A DNA stretch of 64,000 nt from CAVVTR01 sp963751245 (GCA_963751245.1 CAVVTR010000004.1:138067-202066); one strand, 5' to 3'. Positions 31,753 through 46,267 are shown, counted from the stretch's first letter. Translations and numbers: made by a program. The notes: generated by a model from the letters alone, not told the origin.

Positions 31753-33590
31753 TCACCCTCCTTCGCGGCGCAGCAGCAACGCCGACGACGGCGGCAGGGG
31801 GAGACGGGCCTCGCCGTCCGACACGATCTCCACGAAAGCGGCGCGTCCGGGACCGCCCCAGCGCCCGGCAGCCGAGTCCAGCACGGCCCGCCACCGTCCC
31901 GCGGGCAGCGGGACCGACGCCACCGTTTCCTCCGGCCCGAAGTGGGCCACCAGGACCGCCTCGTCGCCGGCGTGCCAGCGCCGGACCACGAGGGTTCCCG
32001 CGTGAGAGTTGCCCCACGCCTCCAGGCTCCCGGTGTCGAGATGCGCCAGCGCAGGCCGCTCGCGGCGCTCCCGCAGCAGGGCGGTGTGGTAGGCGACGAG
32101 CAGCCCGTGGCGGCCACGCTCCCGCAGCCGGTGGTCGAGCGCCGCGGCGCGGAAGGTCGCCTCGGCCTGGGGGTCCGGAATCTCGCCGGTCCATCCGAAG
32201 GCCCGGAACTCCTCGCGCCGCCCGCGGCGCACCGCAGTCACGAGGTCGGGGTCGGTATGGCTGACGAAGTAGGGGAACGGAGCCATCTCCCCGTACTCCT
32301 CGCCCATGAACAGCAGCGGCACGAAAGGGGACAGGAGGACGAGGGCGGCGGCGAGCTTGACGGCCTCGAAGGAAACCACGGTCGAGAGCCGGTCGCCCCG
32401 CGCCCGGTTGCCGACCTGGTCGTGGTTCTGGGTGAAGACCACGAACCGCGGGGCGGGGACGTCGCCGCAGGGCGCGCCGTGGCGGCGGCCCCGGTACCGC
32501 GAGTACTGCCCCGTGTAGACGAAACCCCGCCGGAACGCCTCGACCAGCGCCGCAACATCGCCGTAGTCAGCGTAGTAGCCGTCGCGCTCGCCGGTGAGCA
32601 GGGCGTGGAGGGCGTGGTGGAAGTCGTCGTTCCACGTCGCGTCCAGCCCCCACCCGCCCAGCTCCGGCGGGCGCACGAGGCGGGGGTCGTTGCCGTCGCT
32701 CTCGGCGATCAGGTGCACGTGCCGGCCGCGCCGCCGCCCCGCCCCGTGCACTGCGGCGCCCAGCTCCTCCAGGAAGGTGACCGGCGCCCGGTCGAAGATG
32801 GCGTGGACGGCGTCCAGGCGCAGCCCGTCCACGTGGAACTCGTTCACCCACTGCAGGGCGCTGGCGATGAAGTAGGCGCGGACCTCGTCGCTGCCGGGGC
32901 CGTCGAAGTTCACCGCCGGTCCCCAGGGCGTCTGGTAGCGGTCGGTGAAGTAGGGGCCGAACTCGGCCAGGACGTTCCCCTCGGGGCCGAGGTGGTTGTA
33001 GACGACGTCCAGCACCACCGCCAGCCCCCGCGCGTGGCACGCAGCCACCAGCCGCTTGAGCGCCTCGGGCCCGCCGTAGGCCTCGTGGACGGCAAACGGC
33101 GCCACTCCGTCGTACCCCCAGTTCCGCGCTCCGGGAAAGGGCGCCAGCGGCATCAGCTCCACCGCCGTGACGCCCAGGTCCGCCAGGGCGTCGAGACGGC
33201 CGGCCACGGCGTCCAGCGTGCCCTCCGGTGTGAACGTCCCGACGTGCAGCTCGTAGATGACGTGGTCCTCGAGGAGGACGCCGCGCCAGGCATCGTCTTC
33301 CCAGGGAAAGCCGCGCCCGACCACGCGGGAGGGACCGAGAACGCCGTGGGGCTGGGCGCGGGAGGCGGGGTCGGGACGCTCCCGGCCGCCATCCAGCCGG
33401 TACAGGTACAGGCTCCCGGCCTCCACTCCCTCCACCACGGCCTCGTGCCACCCCCCCGCCCGCCGCACCAGCGGCAGCGCCCGCTCCCGGGGGGCGAGGA
33501 AGCGGACCTCCACGCTCCTGACGAACGGCGCCCAGACCCGGAACCGGCACCGCCCGCCGTCGAGAAGCGCCGCCCCCGGCCCCGGGGAGG

Positions 33591-33594
<4 letters not shown>
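31753..33594 (-). CDS. treZ: Malto-oligosyltrehalose trehalohydrolase
   Basis: 613-residue GH13 enzyme that cuts trehalose from the maltooligosyl-trehalose made by TreY. An N-terminal CBM48-like domain (CRFRVWAPFVRSVEVRF) precedes the barrel, with YELHVGTFTPEGT, VVYNHLGPEGN, nucleophile Asp261 (DGLRLDAVHAI), acid/base Glu298 (LIAESDGND) and FTQNHDQVGN. GTG 33594 overlaps the glgB stop as GTGA and gives the expected N-terminus. It is intact, in contrast to glgB just upstream. Confidence 0.95.
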
Positions 33595-35599
<2,005 letters not shown>

Positions 35600-35640
35600 G
35601 GCGGTCTCCTCACTGTCCCGGTGCAGCGGCCGTCCGGCGC

Positions 35641-38979
<3,339 letters not shown>

Positions 38980-39011
38980 GGCTTTCGCGCCCTCTCCTTC
39001 CTCCGTCCGCC

Positions 39012-41021
39012 TCACAGGTAGTACTCGAAGTCGTGCTCGGTGCGGACCCGCCGGCGCAGCCGCAGCACGTGGGCAGGCATCACCGCCGGGTCGAGCTCCA
39101 CGAAGTTGCGCTCCCCGTGCCAGAGGAAGCGAGCGTCCCCGATGAGGTCGTGGACCTGGTAGGCCTGCCCCGCGGCCAGCCCGAGCGCCTCGAGGTCCAG
39201 CGTCACCCACCCCGACTGGCGGTGGACGGGATCCAGGTCGACCACGACCACGATCACGTTCGAAGCGTCCCCGCTCCGCTTGCTGAAGCAGACGAGGTCG
39301 TCGTTGTCCACCGCGTGGAAGTGGAGCCCCTCGTCGCGCTGCAGCGCGGGGTTGGCCCGGCGTACCCGGTTCAGCCGGGCGATGAGCTCCCGCAGCGGCT
39401 CGCTCCCCGGCGCGCCCCAATCCCGGAGCTGGTATTTCTCCGAGTCCAGGTACTCCTCGCTCCCGGGCTCCCGGGCACGCGCCTCGCAACGCTCGAAGGC
39501 GGGGCCGTAGATGCCGTAGCTCGCCCCCAGGGTGGCGGCCAGCACCAGCCGGATGACGAACGCCGCCCGGCCGCCGAGCTGAAGGTACTCGGTGAGGATG
39601 TCCGGAGTGTTGGGCCACAGGTTCGGGCGGAAGAAGTCGCGAAGCCCCGGGGCGCCCAGCTCTCCGAAGTACTCCTCGAGCTCCCGGCGCGTGTTCCGCC
39701 AGGCGAAGTACGTGTAGGACTGGGTGAACCCCACCTTGGCCAGGCGCTGCATCACGGCGGGTCGGGTGAACGCCTCGGCCAGGAAGATGGTCTCCGGCCA
39801 GGCTTTCTTCACCTCCGAGATGAGCCACTCCCAGAAGGCGAAGGGCTTGGTGTGGGGGTTGTCGGCGCGGAACACCCGCACGCCCTCCGAGGCCCAGAAG
39901 CGCACCACGTCCAGCAGCGCCTGCCACAGACCCTGCCAGTCGGCGGTCTCGAAGTCCAGCGGCACGATGTCCTCGTACCGCTTGGGCGGGTTCTCCGCGT
40001 ACTGGATCGTGCCGTCGGCGCGGTACCGGAACCACCCCGGGTGCTCGCGCACCCAGGGGTGGTCGGGGGAGCACTGAAACGCGATGTCCAGGGCCACCTC
40101 CACACCCCGCTCGCGAGCGGCGCCGACGAGAGCGCGGAAGTCGTCCAGGCTCCCCAGGCGGGGGTGCACCGCGGTGTGGCCGCCCTCCTCGGAGCCGATG
40201 GCCCACGGGCTGCCCGGATCGTCCCCGGAGGCCGCGAGGGCGTTGTTGGCGCCCTTGCGGTGGGTGTGGCCGATGGGGTGGACGGGGGGCAGGTAGAGCA
40301 CGTCGAAGCCCATGGCCGCGATGTCGTCGAGGCGGGCGGCGCAGTCGGCGAAGGTCCCGTGCGCGGTCCCGGCGCCGCAGGAGCGCGGGAAGAGCTCGTA
40401 CCAGGCGCCGAAGCGGGCCAGCGGAGGGTCCACGACCACTGCGAGCTCCCGCGGGTACGTCGCCGCCACGGTGAGGTCGGGGTGCGCCGCCATGAGCGCC
40501 GCGAGCTCGCCGTCGCGGGCCGCCGCCAGGGCGGCCGCGCTGCCGGGGGAGCGCAGCGCCGCCTCCCACCGCCGCAGCCGGACGGCGTCCTCGCCGTCGG
40601 CCCGGGACGCCGCCGCCGCCACCAGCCCGGCACCGGCGAGGATGTCCACCGAGACTTCCTGGCCGGCCTCCGCCTTGGCGGCCACTGCCGCACGCCAGCT
40701 GGCGAAGCGGTCCACCCAGGCTCGCACGGTGTACCGGTAGCGCCCCACCGAGTCCACCGCGAACGATCCGCGCCAGCGGTCGTTGCCCAGGGGCTGCATG
40801 GGGCTCTCCCGCCAGCCGTCCTCCTCCTCCCGCCGGTGCAGCACGACGGCGGCGAGCGCGTCGTGGCCGTCCGCGAAGACCCGGGCGCGCACCTCGACGG
40901 TGTCCCCCGCGATCCGCTTGGCCGCGAAGCGCCCGCACTCCACCTCGGGGGTCACCCCTTCGATGGCGACCCGCCTGCGACCGTCCCCCGTCCCCTGCTG
41001 TCCCGCCGGCACCCCGGCCAT
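39012..41021 (-). CDS. glgE: Alpha-1,4-glucan:maltose-1-phosphate maltosyltransferase
   Basis: 669-residue GH13_3 enzyme that extends alpha-glucan with maltose-1-phosphate. Clear segments are RVAIEGVTPEVECGRFAAKR at the N-terminus, YELFPRSCG, VLYLPPVHPIGHTHRKG, DIAFQCSPDHPWV, nucleophile Asp387 (FRADNPHTKPFAFWEW), acid/base Glu416 (FLAEAFTRP) and YTYFAWRNTRRELEEY. ATG 41021 follows GGGAAGGGGGG and fits the family start. It is complete and heads the glgE-treS/mak-glgB-treZ-GH57-treY series. No ADP-glucose gene (glgC, glgA) occurs in the window, in keeping with a maltose-1-phosphate route. Confidence 0.95.
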   Translation of the reverse strand: MAGVPAGQQGTGDGRRRVAIEGVTPEVECGRFAAKRIAGDTVEVRARVFADGHDALAAVVLHRREEEDGWRESPMQPLGNDRWRGSFAVDSVGRYRYTVRAWVDRFASWRAAVAAKAEAGQEVSVDILAGAGLVAAAASRADGEDAVRLRRWEAALRSPGSAAALAAARDGELAALMAAHPDLTVAATYPRELAVVVDPPLARFGAWYELFPRSCGAGTAHGTFADCAARLDDIAAMGFDVLYLPPVHPIGHTHRKGANNALAASGDDPGSPWAIGSEEGGHTAVHPRLGSLDDFRALVGAARERGVEVALDIAFQCSPDHPWVREHPGWFRYRADGTIQYAENPPKRYEDIVPLDFETADWQGLWQALLDVVRFWASEGVRVFRADNPHTKPFAFWEWLISEVKKAWPETIFLAEAFTRPAVMQRLAKVGFTQSYTYFAWRNTRRELEEYFGELGAPGLRDFFRPNLWPNTPDILTEYLQLGGRAAFVIRLVLAATLGASYGIYGPAFERCEARAREPGSEEYLDSEKYQLRDWGAPGSEPLRELIARLNRVRRANPALQRDEGLHFHAVDNDDLVCFSKRSGDASNVIVVVVDLDPVHRQSGWVTLDLEALGLAAGQAYQVHDLIGDARFLWHGERNFVELDPAVMPAHVLRLRRRVRTEHDFEYYL

Positions 41022-41088
41022 CGGAACCCCCCTTCCCTGCACTGTTTTCCAGCGCCCTTCGCCGGCGCGATATTCCTCGCGGAAGGCG

Positions 41089-41448
41089 TCAGCGGGACCG
41101 GCTCGGGCGCGCCAGGGCGACCCGGAGCAGCTCGGGAAGCCGCGCCAGGAAGGCGCCGCGGGGCAGCACCACCGCCCCGGCGGAGCGAACAGCGGCGAGC
41201 CGCGCTGCATCCACGTGGGGACCGAAGGCGAGCACCTGCGCCCCCGCGGCCGCGAGGGTCTTCACGGCCGCCGCCGGGTCGTCGCCCAGGACGTCCAGGT
41301 CGGCCACGACAGCCGTGCACGACCGGGCCCGCTCGTCCCCAGGACCCTCCAGCGCCACCGGCACGGCCCCCGCGTCGCGCACGGCGGCGTCGACCGGCAC
41401 CCGGAGAAAGAGGTTCGTCACCAGCAGTCCCACCTTCGGCTCAGCCAC
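41089..41448 (-). CDS. Small receiver-like protein, function unknown
   Basis: 119 residues with an alternating beta/alpha pattern like a CheY fold (VGLLVTNLFLRVPVDAAVRD; TAVVADLDVLGDDP; AQVLAFGPHVDA; AGAVVLPRGAFLARLPELLR). An Asp is present at the strand that usually holds the phospho-acceptor (VVADLDVLG), but the acidic pocket near the N-terminus and the conserved Lys are not evident, so it may not be phosphorylated. GTG 41448 overlaps the GDPD gene by 8 bases. Function and partner unknown; it sits just before glgE in the probable operon. Confidence 0.6.
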   Translation of the reverse strand: MAEPKVGLLVTNLFLRVPVDAAVRDAGAVPVALEGPGDERARSCTAVVADLDVLGDDPAAAVKTLAAAGAQVLAFGPHVDAARLAAVRSAGAVVLPRGAFLARLPELLRVALARPSRSR

Positions 41449-42076
41449 GGAGGACCTCCAGGAGCAGATCGGGTCGATTGGTGGTGATGGAAGCGACCCC
41501 GCTGCCGGCGAGCTCGGCGAGGCGGGCCCGGGTGCTCGGCGCCCAGGGGTGCAGGGGCACCCCGGTGGGCAGGAGCGCCTCGACGAGGCGGTGGAACGGG
41601 GACAGCGCCACGCCTTCGGGAACGCCCCCCGCGGGCAGGCGGTCGATCACCCAGGAACGCCTCAGCTCCGGTATCTCCGCCCCGACCGCCGCGAGCGCTG
41701 CGGGGGAGAAGGAGATGACGAGCGTCCTGTCGCGCCGGGGCAGCAGGAGACGCCGCAACGCCTCCATCCCCGCCCGCAGCACCGCCGCCGCCACCGGCTT
41801 CACCTCCACGAACAGCCAGCGGTCGCGGGGCACGGCGCGCACCACGGCCTCCAGGGAGGGCACGCCGGCGCCTTCGAGCTCGGCGGCGCCCCAGCGCCGC
41901 ACCGGCCGCCCCTGAAAGCCGAGGTCGTGGTGGCACACCCACACGCCCTCCGCGGACGGCCGGATGTCTACCTCCACCCCGTCCGCGCCGACCTCCAGCG
42001 CCGCGGCGATTCCGGCCAGGGAGTTGTCCGGATGACGGGACGGGAAGCCTCGGTGGCCGATGACGAGCGGCGGCAT
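41441..42076 (-). CDS. Glycerophosphodiester phosphodiesterase family protein
   Basis: 211 residues of the GDPD/UgpQ family, which hydrolyse glycerophosphodiesters to an alcohol and glycerol-3-phosphate. It has GHRGFPSRHPDNSLAG with the HRG motif (PENT reads PDNS), GADGVEVDIRPSAEG with metal-binding Glu and Asp, the CHHDLGF loop and FVEVKP. There is no signal peptide, so it is probably cytoplasmic. ATG 42076 overlaps the SDR stop by one base. Why it sits in a glucan block is not obvious. Confidence 0.88.
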   Translation of the reverse strand: MPPLVIGHRGFPSRHPDNSLAGIAAALEVGADGVEVDIRPSAEGVWVCHHDLGFQGRPVRRWGAAELEGAGVPSLEAVVRAVPRDRWLFVEVKPVAAAVLRAGMEALRRLLLPRRDRTLVISFSPAALAAVGAEIPELRRSWVIDRLPAGGVPEGVALSPFHRLVEALLPTGVPLHPWAPSTRARLAELAGSGVASITTNRPDLLLEVLRG

Positions 42077-42834
42077 CAGGCCAGGATCGAGTAGCCGCCG
42101 TCCACGAGCAGGGTCTGGCCCTGGATCATGGCGGCGTACTCCGTGCAGAGGAAGACGACGGCGTTGGCGACGTCCTGGGGCTCGATGAGGCGTCCGGCCG
42201 GAGTGCGGCGGGCCGACTCGTCGATGAGCTGCTCCCGGTTGGGGAAGTGCTTGAGGGCGTCGGTGTCCACGGTGCCCGCGGAGACGGCGTTCACGCGCAC
42301 GCCCCGCGGCCCCAGTTCGGCGGCGAGGTGGCGCACCATGGACTCCAGGGCCGCCTTGGAGGCGCCCACCGCGGTGTAGTTCGGGATCGCCCGTACGGCC
42401 CCCAGCGACGACACCGCGACCACCACGCGCTCCCCCTGGGAGGGCAGCTGGAGGAAGTGCTGCACCAGGGGCAGCAGGGCGGCCGCGTTGATGTCCATGG
42501 TCCAGTGGAAGTGGTGCAGCGTCAGCTCGGTGACGGGCTTGAGCACGCCCGACGCCGCGTTGGACACCAGGATGTCCAGCTCGCCCCACTGTGCGCGGAT
42601 CTCCTCGAAAATCGCCTCGACGTGGTCCTCGTTGGCGACGTTGCCCTTGACAAGGAGCGCCTGGGCCCCGCGGACCTCGATTTCCCGCGCCACGTCCTCC
42701 GCCGCTGCGCGGTTGCGGAAGAAGTTGATGGCGACGTCCACCTTGAAGTCCGCCAGCGACAGCGCGATGGCCCTCCCGATGCCCCGGGACGAGCCGGTGA
42801 CGAGGGCGCGCTTGCCGCGCAAACGCAGGTCCAT
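42076..42834 (-). CDS. SDR-family oxidoreductase, FabL-like enoyl-ACP reductase candidate
   Basis: 252 residues with Rossmann motif VTGSSRGIGRAIA, NAASG, and the pair Tyr in NYTAVGASKAALE with Lys four residues on, followed by RVNAVSAGTVDTDALKHFPN. That last segment and the INFFRNRAAAEDVA stretch resemble the FabL type of NADPH-dependent enoyl-ACP reductase more than FabG; 3-oxoacyl reduction is the alternative. ATG 42834 follows AAGGAGA by 6 bases. It diverges from efp and is the first gene of the leftward run. Confidence 0.75.
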   Translation of the reverse strand: MDLRLRGKRALVTGSSRGIGRAIALSLADFKVDVAINFFRNRAAAEDVAREIEVRGAQALLVKGNVANEDHVEAIFEEIRAQWGELDILVSNAASGVLKPVTELTLHHFHWTMDINAAALLPLVQHFLQLPSQGERVVVAVSSLGAVRAIPNYTAVGASKAALESMVRHLAAELGPRGVRVNAVSAGTVDTDALKHFPNREQLIDESARRTPAGRLIEPQDVANAVVFLCTEYAAMIQGQTLLVDGGYSILA

Positions 42835-42855
42835 TCCGGTTCTCCTTCGCAACCC

Positions 42856-42884
42856 ACGATAAAGCGATTTCTTCTCAGGCGCAA
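42856..42884 (-). promoter_or_regulatory. Promoter candidate for the SDR-GDPD-glucan run
   Basis: On the minus strand TTGCGC (42884-42879), a 17-base spacer and TATCGT (42861-42856), then AAGGAGA before ATG 42834. The hexamers are moderate matches. It shares the 110-bp gap with the efp promoter facing the other way. Confidence 0.4.
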
Positions 42885-42897
42885 CGCAACCGGCGGA

Positions 42898-42906
42898 TGC
42901 TATACT
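42898..42906 (+). promoter_or_regulatory. Extended -10 promoter for efp
   Basis: TGC-TATACT, identical to the element before the DUF4177 gene. The leader is about 32 bases long with CGGAGG before ATG 42945. Confidence 0.55.
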
Positions 42907-42944
42907 GACGCCCCTGGCGTGCGCCGGGCGCGGAGGTCTTCCCG

Positions 42945-43505
42945 ATGCAACTGGTTGCGACAGAGCTGAGAGCGGGCAACATCGTGGTGCACAACGGACA
43001 GCTGCACCGCGTCCTTTCGGTCACCCACATCACGCCGGGAAACTGGCGCGGCATGGTCCAGTGCAAGCTGCGCAACCTCAAGACCGGCAACTCCCTGGAG
43101 CACCGCTTCCGGTCCGAGGACAAGATCGAGAAGGCGTCGATGGACACCCAGGAGATGCAGTACCTCTACTCCGACGCCGCCGGCCACCACTTCATGAACA
43201 CCGAGACGTTCGAGCAGGCCTCGCTGACGGACGAGACCCTCAGCGACGCCCTGAGCTACCTGCTCCCCGACACCGTCATCGCCGTGGACTACTACGAGGG
43301 GGAGCCGGTGGCCATCGAGCTGCCCAACACCGTGGTCCTCGAGGTCGTGGAGACCGACCCGCCGCTCAAGGGCGCCACGGCGTCCGGCGGCCCCAAGCCC
43401 GCCAAGCTCGAGACCGGCCTCATGGTGCAGGTGCCGCAGTTCATCGAGACCGGCACGAAGATCGTGGTCGACACCCGCAGCGGCGAGTACCAGTCCCGGG
43501 CCTGA
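42945..43505 (+). CDS. efp: Translation elongation factor P
   Basis: 186-residue EF-P, which helps ribosomes through polyproline stretches, of which this window encodes many. It has the three beta-barrel organisation (ELRAGNIVVHNGQLHRVLSV; LPNTVVLEVVETDPPLKG; VQVPQFIETGTKIVVDTRSG). The tip loop of domain I reads THITPGNWRGMVQ: at the place where E. coli has the modified Lys34 there is Asn33, with Arg35 two further on. So the known lysine modifications cannot apply at that position. ATG 42945 follows CGGAGG. No known modification gene (epmA, epmB, earP) is in the window. Confidence 0.95.
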   Translation: MQLVATELRAGNIVVHNGQLHRVLSVTHITPGNWRGMVQCKLRNLKTGNSLEHRFRSEDKIEKASMDTQEMQYLYSDAAGHHFMNTETFEQASLTDETLSDALSYLLPDTVIAVDYYEGEPVAIELPNTVVLEVVETDPPLKGATASGGPKPAKLETGLMVQVPQFIETGTKIVVDTRSGEYQSRA

Positions 43506-43528
43506 CGCACCCGCGGTCCTCCCCGGGC

Positions 43529-45082
43529 TCAGAACAGCGAGCCGCCGGTGACGAGGACCACCGGCCCGCTGCCGTCGTCGGGAAACGCCACCTCGAGGCG
43601 CACGATGCGCAGGATCGCGGCGCGGGTGATCTCGGCGAGGAGACCGGCGCCGACGTCGGCCCGCCACCCCCCGGTGGACGGTCCCACCCGCGGATCCCAG
43701 GTCCTGCCCGCGTCGGCGAAGACGTCCACGCCGATCACCGCGAGATGGAGGACCTCCCCGGTCAGCTTGGCGCGGAACTCCGCGTTACCGATGACCCGTG
43801 AGGTGCCGTCGAAGAAGTCCGGGTTCCATCCCCTCAGCCCCACGTCGGCGCCGAGAGTGAGCTGGCGGTCGCGGTCCAGCGCATGGCCGACGTCGCCGGC
43901 GATCCGGCCCCGCCACCCCACCGCGCCGGTGCGCGCCGTGCCGAGCTCCAGGTGGAAGACCGTGTTGCGCGGGTTGCCGTGGTCGAGGCGGCCGTCGACG
44001 GCGCCGTCGAGCCACGTGTACCAGCGACCGCGCAACACGCCCCGGTGTGTCGAGGCGTCGAGCTGCACGCGGCCGGAGTCGCCGCCCAGCGCCGGGACGG
44101 AGAAGCCCGCGGTGATCTGCCAGTTGGGCCCGAGGGGCACGTCCTCCTGGCGGACAAAGGCGCGGAAGCCCCGCACCACCTCCCAGCGGTCCACCTCGTG
44201 GTCCCACCCCACCTGGACCCCCTGAAGGGCGTAGTCCGACGGGCTCTCGAAAGGGCGGCCGTCGCGGTAGGTCCAACCGGCGAAGCGCGCGTTGTCCACG
44301 AACAGGCCGAAGGTGAGCCGGTCGACCACCGCGGTGCCGCGTCCGAGCTTGAGGCCGCCCCAGACCTGGAAGGTGCGGCGGACGGCGCCGCCGCCGACGA
44401 CCCGGTGCCCGCTCGCGTACAGCCACTCCTTCAGCGAGCTGCGGCGGAACTCGACCCCGCCGGCCCGCGGCGTGTCCAGGGCGAAGAACGGGTACTCCAG
44501 CTTGAACGCGTCGGCGGTCCCGTCCGAGGCGTCCTGCCGCGAGGCGCCCAGACGCCACCGGGTGCCCAGGAACAGCGGGTCGGTGTACCCCAGCGTCAGG
44601 TAGCGGCGCTCCTCGTTGGACTCGGTGTCCACGGCGAGGGTCTTGCCCCACCCCAGGAAGTTGGTGTCCGCCAGGGACAGCCCGGCGCTCTGCCGGTTGC
44701 CGTAGACCCCGTAGTTGAAGGAGACCTCCAGCGTCCACTGGTCGTGGGTCTCGACGACGACCTCGGCGCCCCCCTCCACCTGCCGCGCCCTGATCTCCAC
44801 GGGGGACAGGAACCCCGTGGCGCGCAGCAGCCGCGCGCTCTCCGCCAGCTTGGCCGGATCCAGCGGGTCGCCCACCTTGAAGAGCAGGATCGAGCGGATG
44901 AAGCGCTCGCGGGTGACGATGTGCAGCGCATCGGCCGCGCGGTACGGCCACGCCGAGCTGCCCGGGTCGTTGAGGTCGAACACGTTGTGCCGCTCGATCC
45001 TGATCGCGACGATGGGCGTCCCCGCGGGCACGGCCCCCGGGACGGAGGCGACCACCGCGAACGCGAGAACCCATGGCAGCAT
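43529..45082 (-). CDS. Omp85/BamA-like outer-membrane barrel protein
   Basis: 517 residues. Signal peptide MLPWVLAFAVVASVPGAVPA, then a POTRA-like stretch (SILLFKVGDPLDPAKLAESA, TGFLSPVEIRARQVEGGAEV) and about 350 residues of amphipathic beta strands ending LEVAFPDDGSGPVVLVTGGSLF, with a terminal Phe as usual for barrel insertion. It resembles the surface antigen D15/Omp85 group but is shorter than BamA, with only about one POTRA unit, so a patatin-less or TamA-like role is possible. ATG 45082 is used; TAGAAT lies 8 bases upstream. It is convergent with efp. Confidence 0.75.
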   Translation of the reverse strand: MLPWVLAFAVVASVPGAVPAGTPIVAIRIERHNVFDLNDPGSSAWPYRAADALHIVTRERFIRSILLFKVGDPLDPAKLAESARLLRATGFLSPVEIRARQVEGGAEVVVETHDQWTLEVSFNYGVYGNRQSAGLSLADTNFLGWGKTLAVDTESNEERRYLTLGYTDPLFLGTRWRLGASRQDASDGTADAFKLEYPFFALDTPRAGGVEFRRSSLKEWLYASGHRVVGGGAVRRTFQVWGGLKLGRGTAVVDRLTFGLFVDNARFAGWTYRDGRPFESPSDYALQGVQVGWDHEVDRWEVVRGFRAFVRQEDVPLGPNWQITAGFSVPALGGDSGRVQLDASTHRGVLRGRWYTWLDGAVDGRLDHGNPRNTVFHLELGTARTGAVGWRGRIAGDVGHALDRDRQLTLGADVGLRGWNPDFFDGTSRVIGNAEFRAKLTGEVLHLAVIGVDVFADAGRTWDPRVGPSTGGWRADVGAGLLAEITRAAILRIVRLEVAFPDDGSGPVVLVTGGSLF

Positions 45083-45090
45083 GCACCGCC

Positions 45091-45096
45091 ATTCTA
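45091..45096 (-). promoter_or_regulatory. Candidate -10 for the Omp85-like gene (leaderless)
   Basis: TAGAAT on the minus strand, with 8 bases between it and ATG 45082, predicts a transcript starting at the start codon. No -35 is evident. Confidence 0.45.
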
Positions 45097-45117
45097 CGGC
45101 GGCGGCGGCGGACCCGC

Positions 45118-45147
45118 GGGTGACCGGGACCGTGACGGGGGTCACCC
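45118..45147. repeat. Inverted repeat upstream of hemF
   Basis: GGGTGACC (45118-45125) and GGTCACCC (45140-45147) form a perfect 8-bp inverted repeat with a 14-base gap between the Omp85-like and hemF genes. It could be an operator for a dimeric regulator or an RNA hairpin. The rest of the 260-bp gap shows only a weak TATCCT at 45293-45298 as a possible hemF -10. Confidence 0.45.
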
Positions 45148-45342
45148 GCCCGACGGCCGCGGCCCCGGCGGACACGGCGACGGGGGAGCCGTGCGTCGAG
45201 CGCGGCAGCGCCGGGAGCACCTCCCTCGTCCTCGACGACGCCCAGACGGTGGCGGCCGGGGCGCCGGAGCGGGTCGCCGCTCGGGCGGGCGCTATCCTGG
45301 AAGGAAGATGCACGTGACGGCCGCCGTGCCGGGAGGCGTGAC

Positions 45343-46260
45343 ATGCCGACCACCGTTCGCGAACGCATGGAGCAGCTGGTCCGCCGGACCCAGGACGCCG
45401 TGTGCGCCGCCCTGGCGGCGGCGGACGGCGGCGCGTTCCGGGAGACGGCCTGGCAGCGCCGCGACGGGGGCGGCGGCACGAGCCGGGTGCTCGAGGGCGG
45501 CGAGGTCTTCGAGAAGGCGGGCGTCAACGCCTCCACCGTGTGGGGCACCGTGGACGAGGCGGCGGCCCGGGACATGGGCGGCGGCGAGGCGCCGCCGTCG
45601 GCCGACCCCGCCTTCTTCGCCACCGGTGTCAGCGTGGTCATCCACCCGCGGAGCCCCATGGTCCCCACCGCCCACTGCAACTACCGGTACTTCGAGCGCG
45701 GCGACGGCACCGCCCCGGGCTCCTGGTGGTTCGGTGGCGGCGCCGACCTGACGCCGGCGTACCTGTTCGAGAAGGACGCGCGGCACTTCCACCGCGTGCA
45801 CAGGGAGGCCTGCGACCGCCACGACCCCTCCGTCTACCCCGCCTTCAAGCGCTGGTGCGACGAGTACTTCACCCTGGTCCACCGCGGCGAGACGCGGGGG
45901 GTCGGGGGCATCTTCTTCGACGGCCTCAACGACTGGGAGGCCGAGGACATCCTGGCCCTGGTGGCCGACTGCGCGGCGGCGTTCCTCCCCGCCTACCTGC
46001 CCGTGGTCGAGCGCCGCCACCGCCTGCCCTACACGCCGGCGCAGCGCGACTGGCAGCTGCTGCGCCGGGGCCGGTACGTGGAGTTCAACCTCGTCTACGA
46101 CCGCGGCACCTCGTTCGGGCTGCGCACCGGGGGGCGCACGGACTCGGTGCTCGTGTCGCTGCCGCCGGAGGCCCGCTGGATCACCGACGATGAGCCGGAG
46201 CCGGGGTCCCCCGAGGCCGCGCTGGTGGAGGTCCTGCGCCACCCGCGGGAGTGGGCCTGA
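45343..46260 (+). CDS. hemF: Oxygen-dependent coproporphyrinogen III oxidase
   Basis: 305-residue HemF, which decarboxylates coproporphyrinogen III to protoporphyrinogen IX using oxygen. It has HPRSPMVPTAHCNYRYF with catalytic His111, WWFGGGADLTPAYLF, GGIFFDGLND, RGRYVEFNLVYDRGTSFGL and SLPPEARW. ATG 45343 follows GGGAGGCGTGAC. The enzyme implies at least facultative life with oxygen. It ends 7 bases from the convergent AAA ATPase gene; no terminator is seen. Confidence 0.95.
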   Translation: MPTTVRERMEQLVRRTQDAVCAALAAADGGAFRETAWQRRDGGGGTSRVLEGGEVFEKAGVNASTVWGTVDEAAARDMGGGEAPPSADPAFFATGVSVVIHPRSPMVPTAHCNYRYFERGDGTAPGSWWFGGGADLTPAYLFEKDARHFHRVHREACDRHDPSVYPAFKRWCDEYFTLVHRGETRGVGGIFFDGLNDWEAEDILALVADCAAAFLPAYLPVVERRHRLPYTPAQRDWQLLRRGRYVEFNLVYDRGTSFGLRTGGRTDSVLVSLPPEARWITDDEPEPGSPEAALVEVLRHPREWA

Positions 46261-46267
46261 CCGGCGC

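Noticed and set aside
42076..42834. The SDR as a YmfI-type EF-P modification enzyme
   Set aside because: The EF-P tip has no lysine to carry the substrate group, and the SDR sequence is closer to FabL-type reductases.
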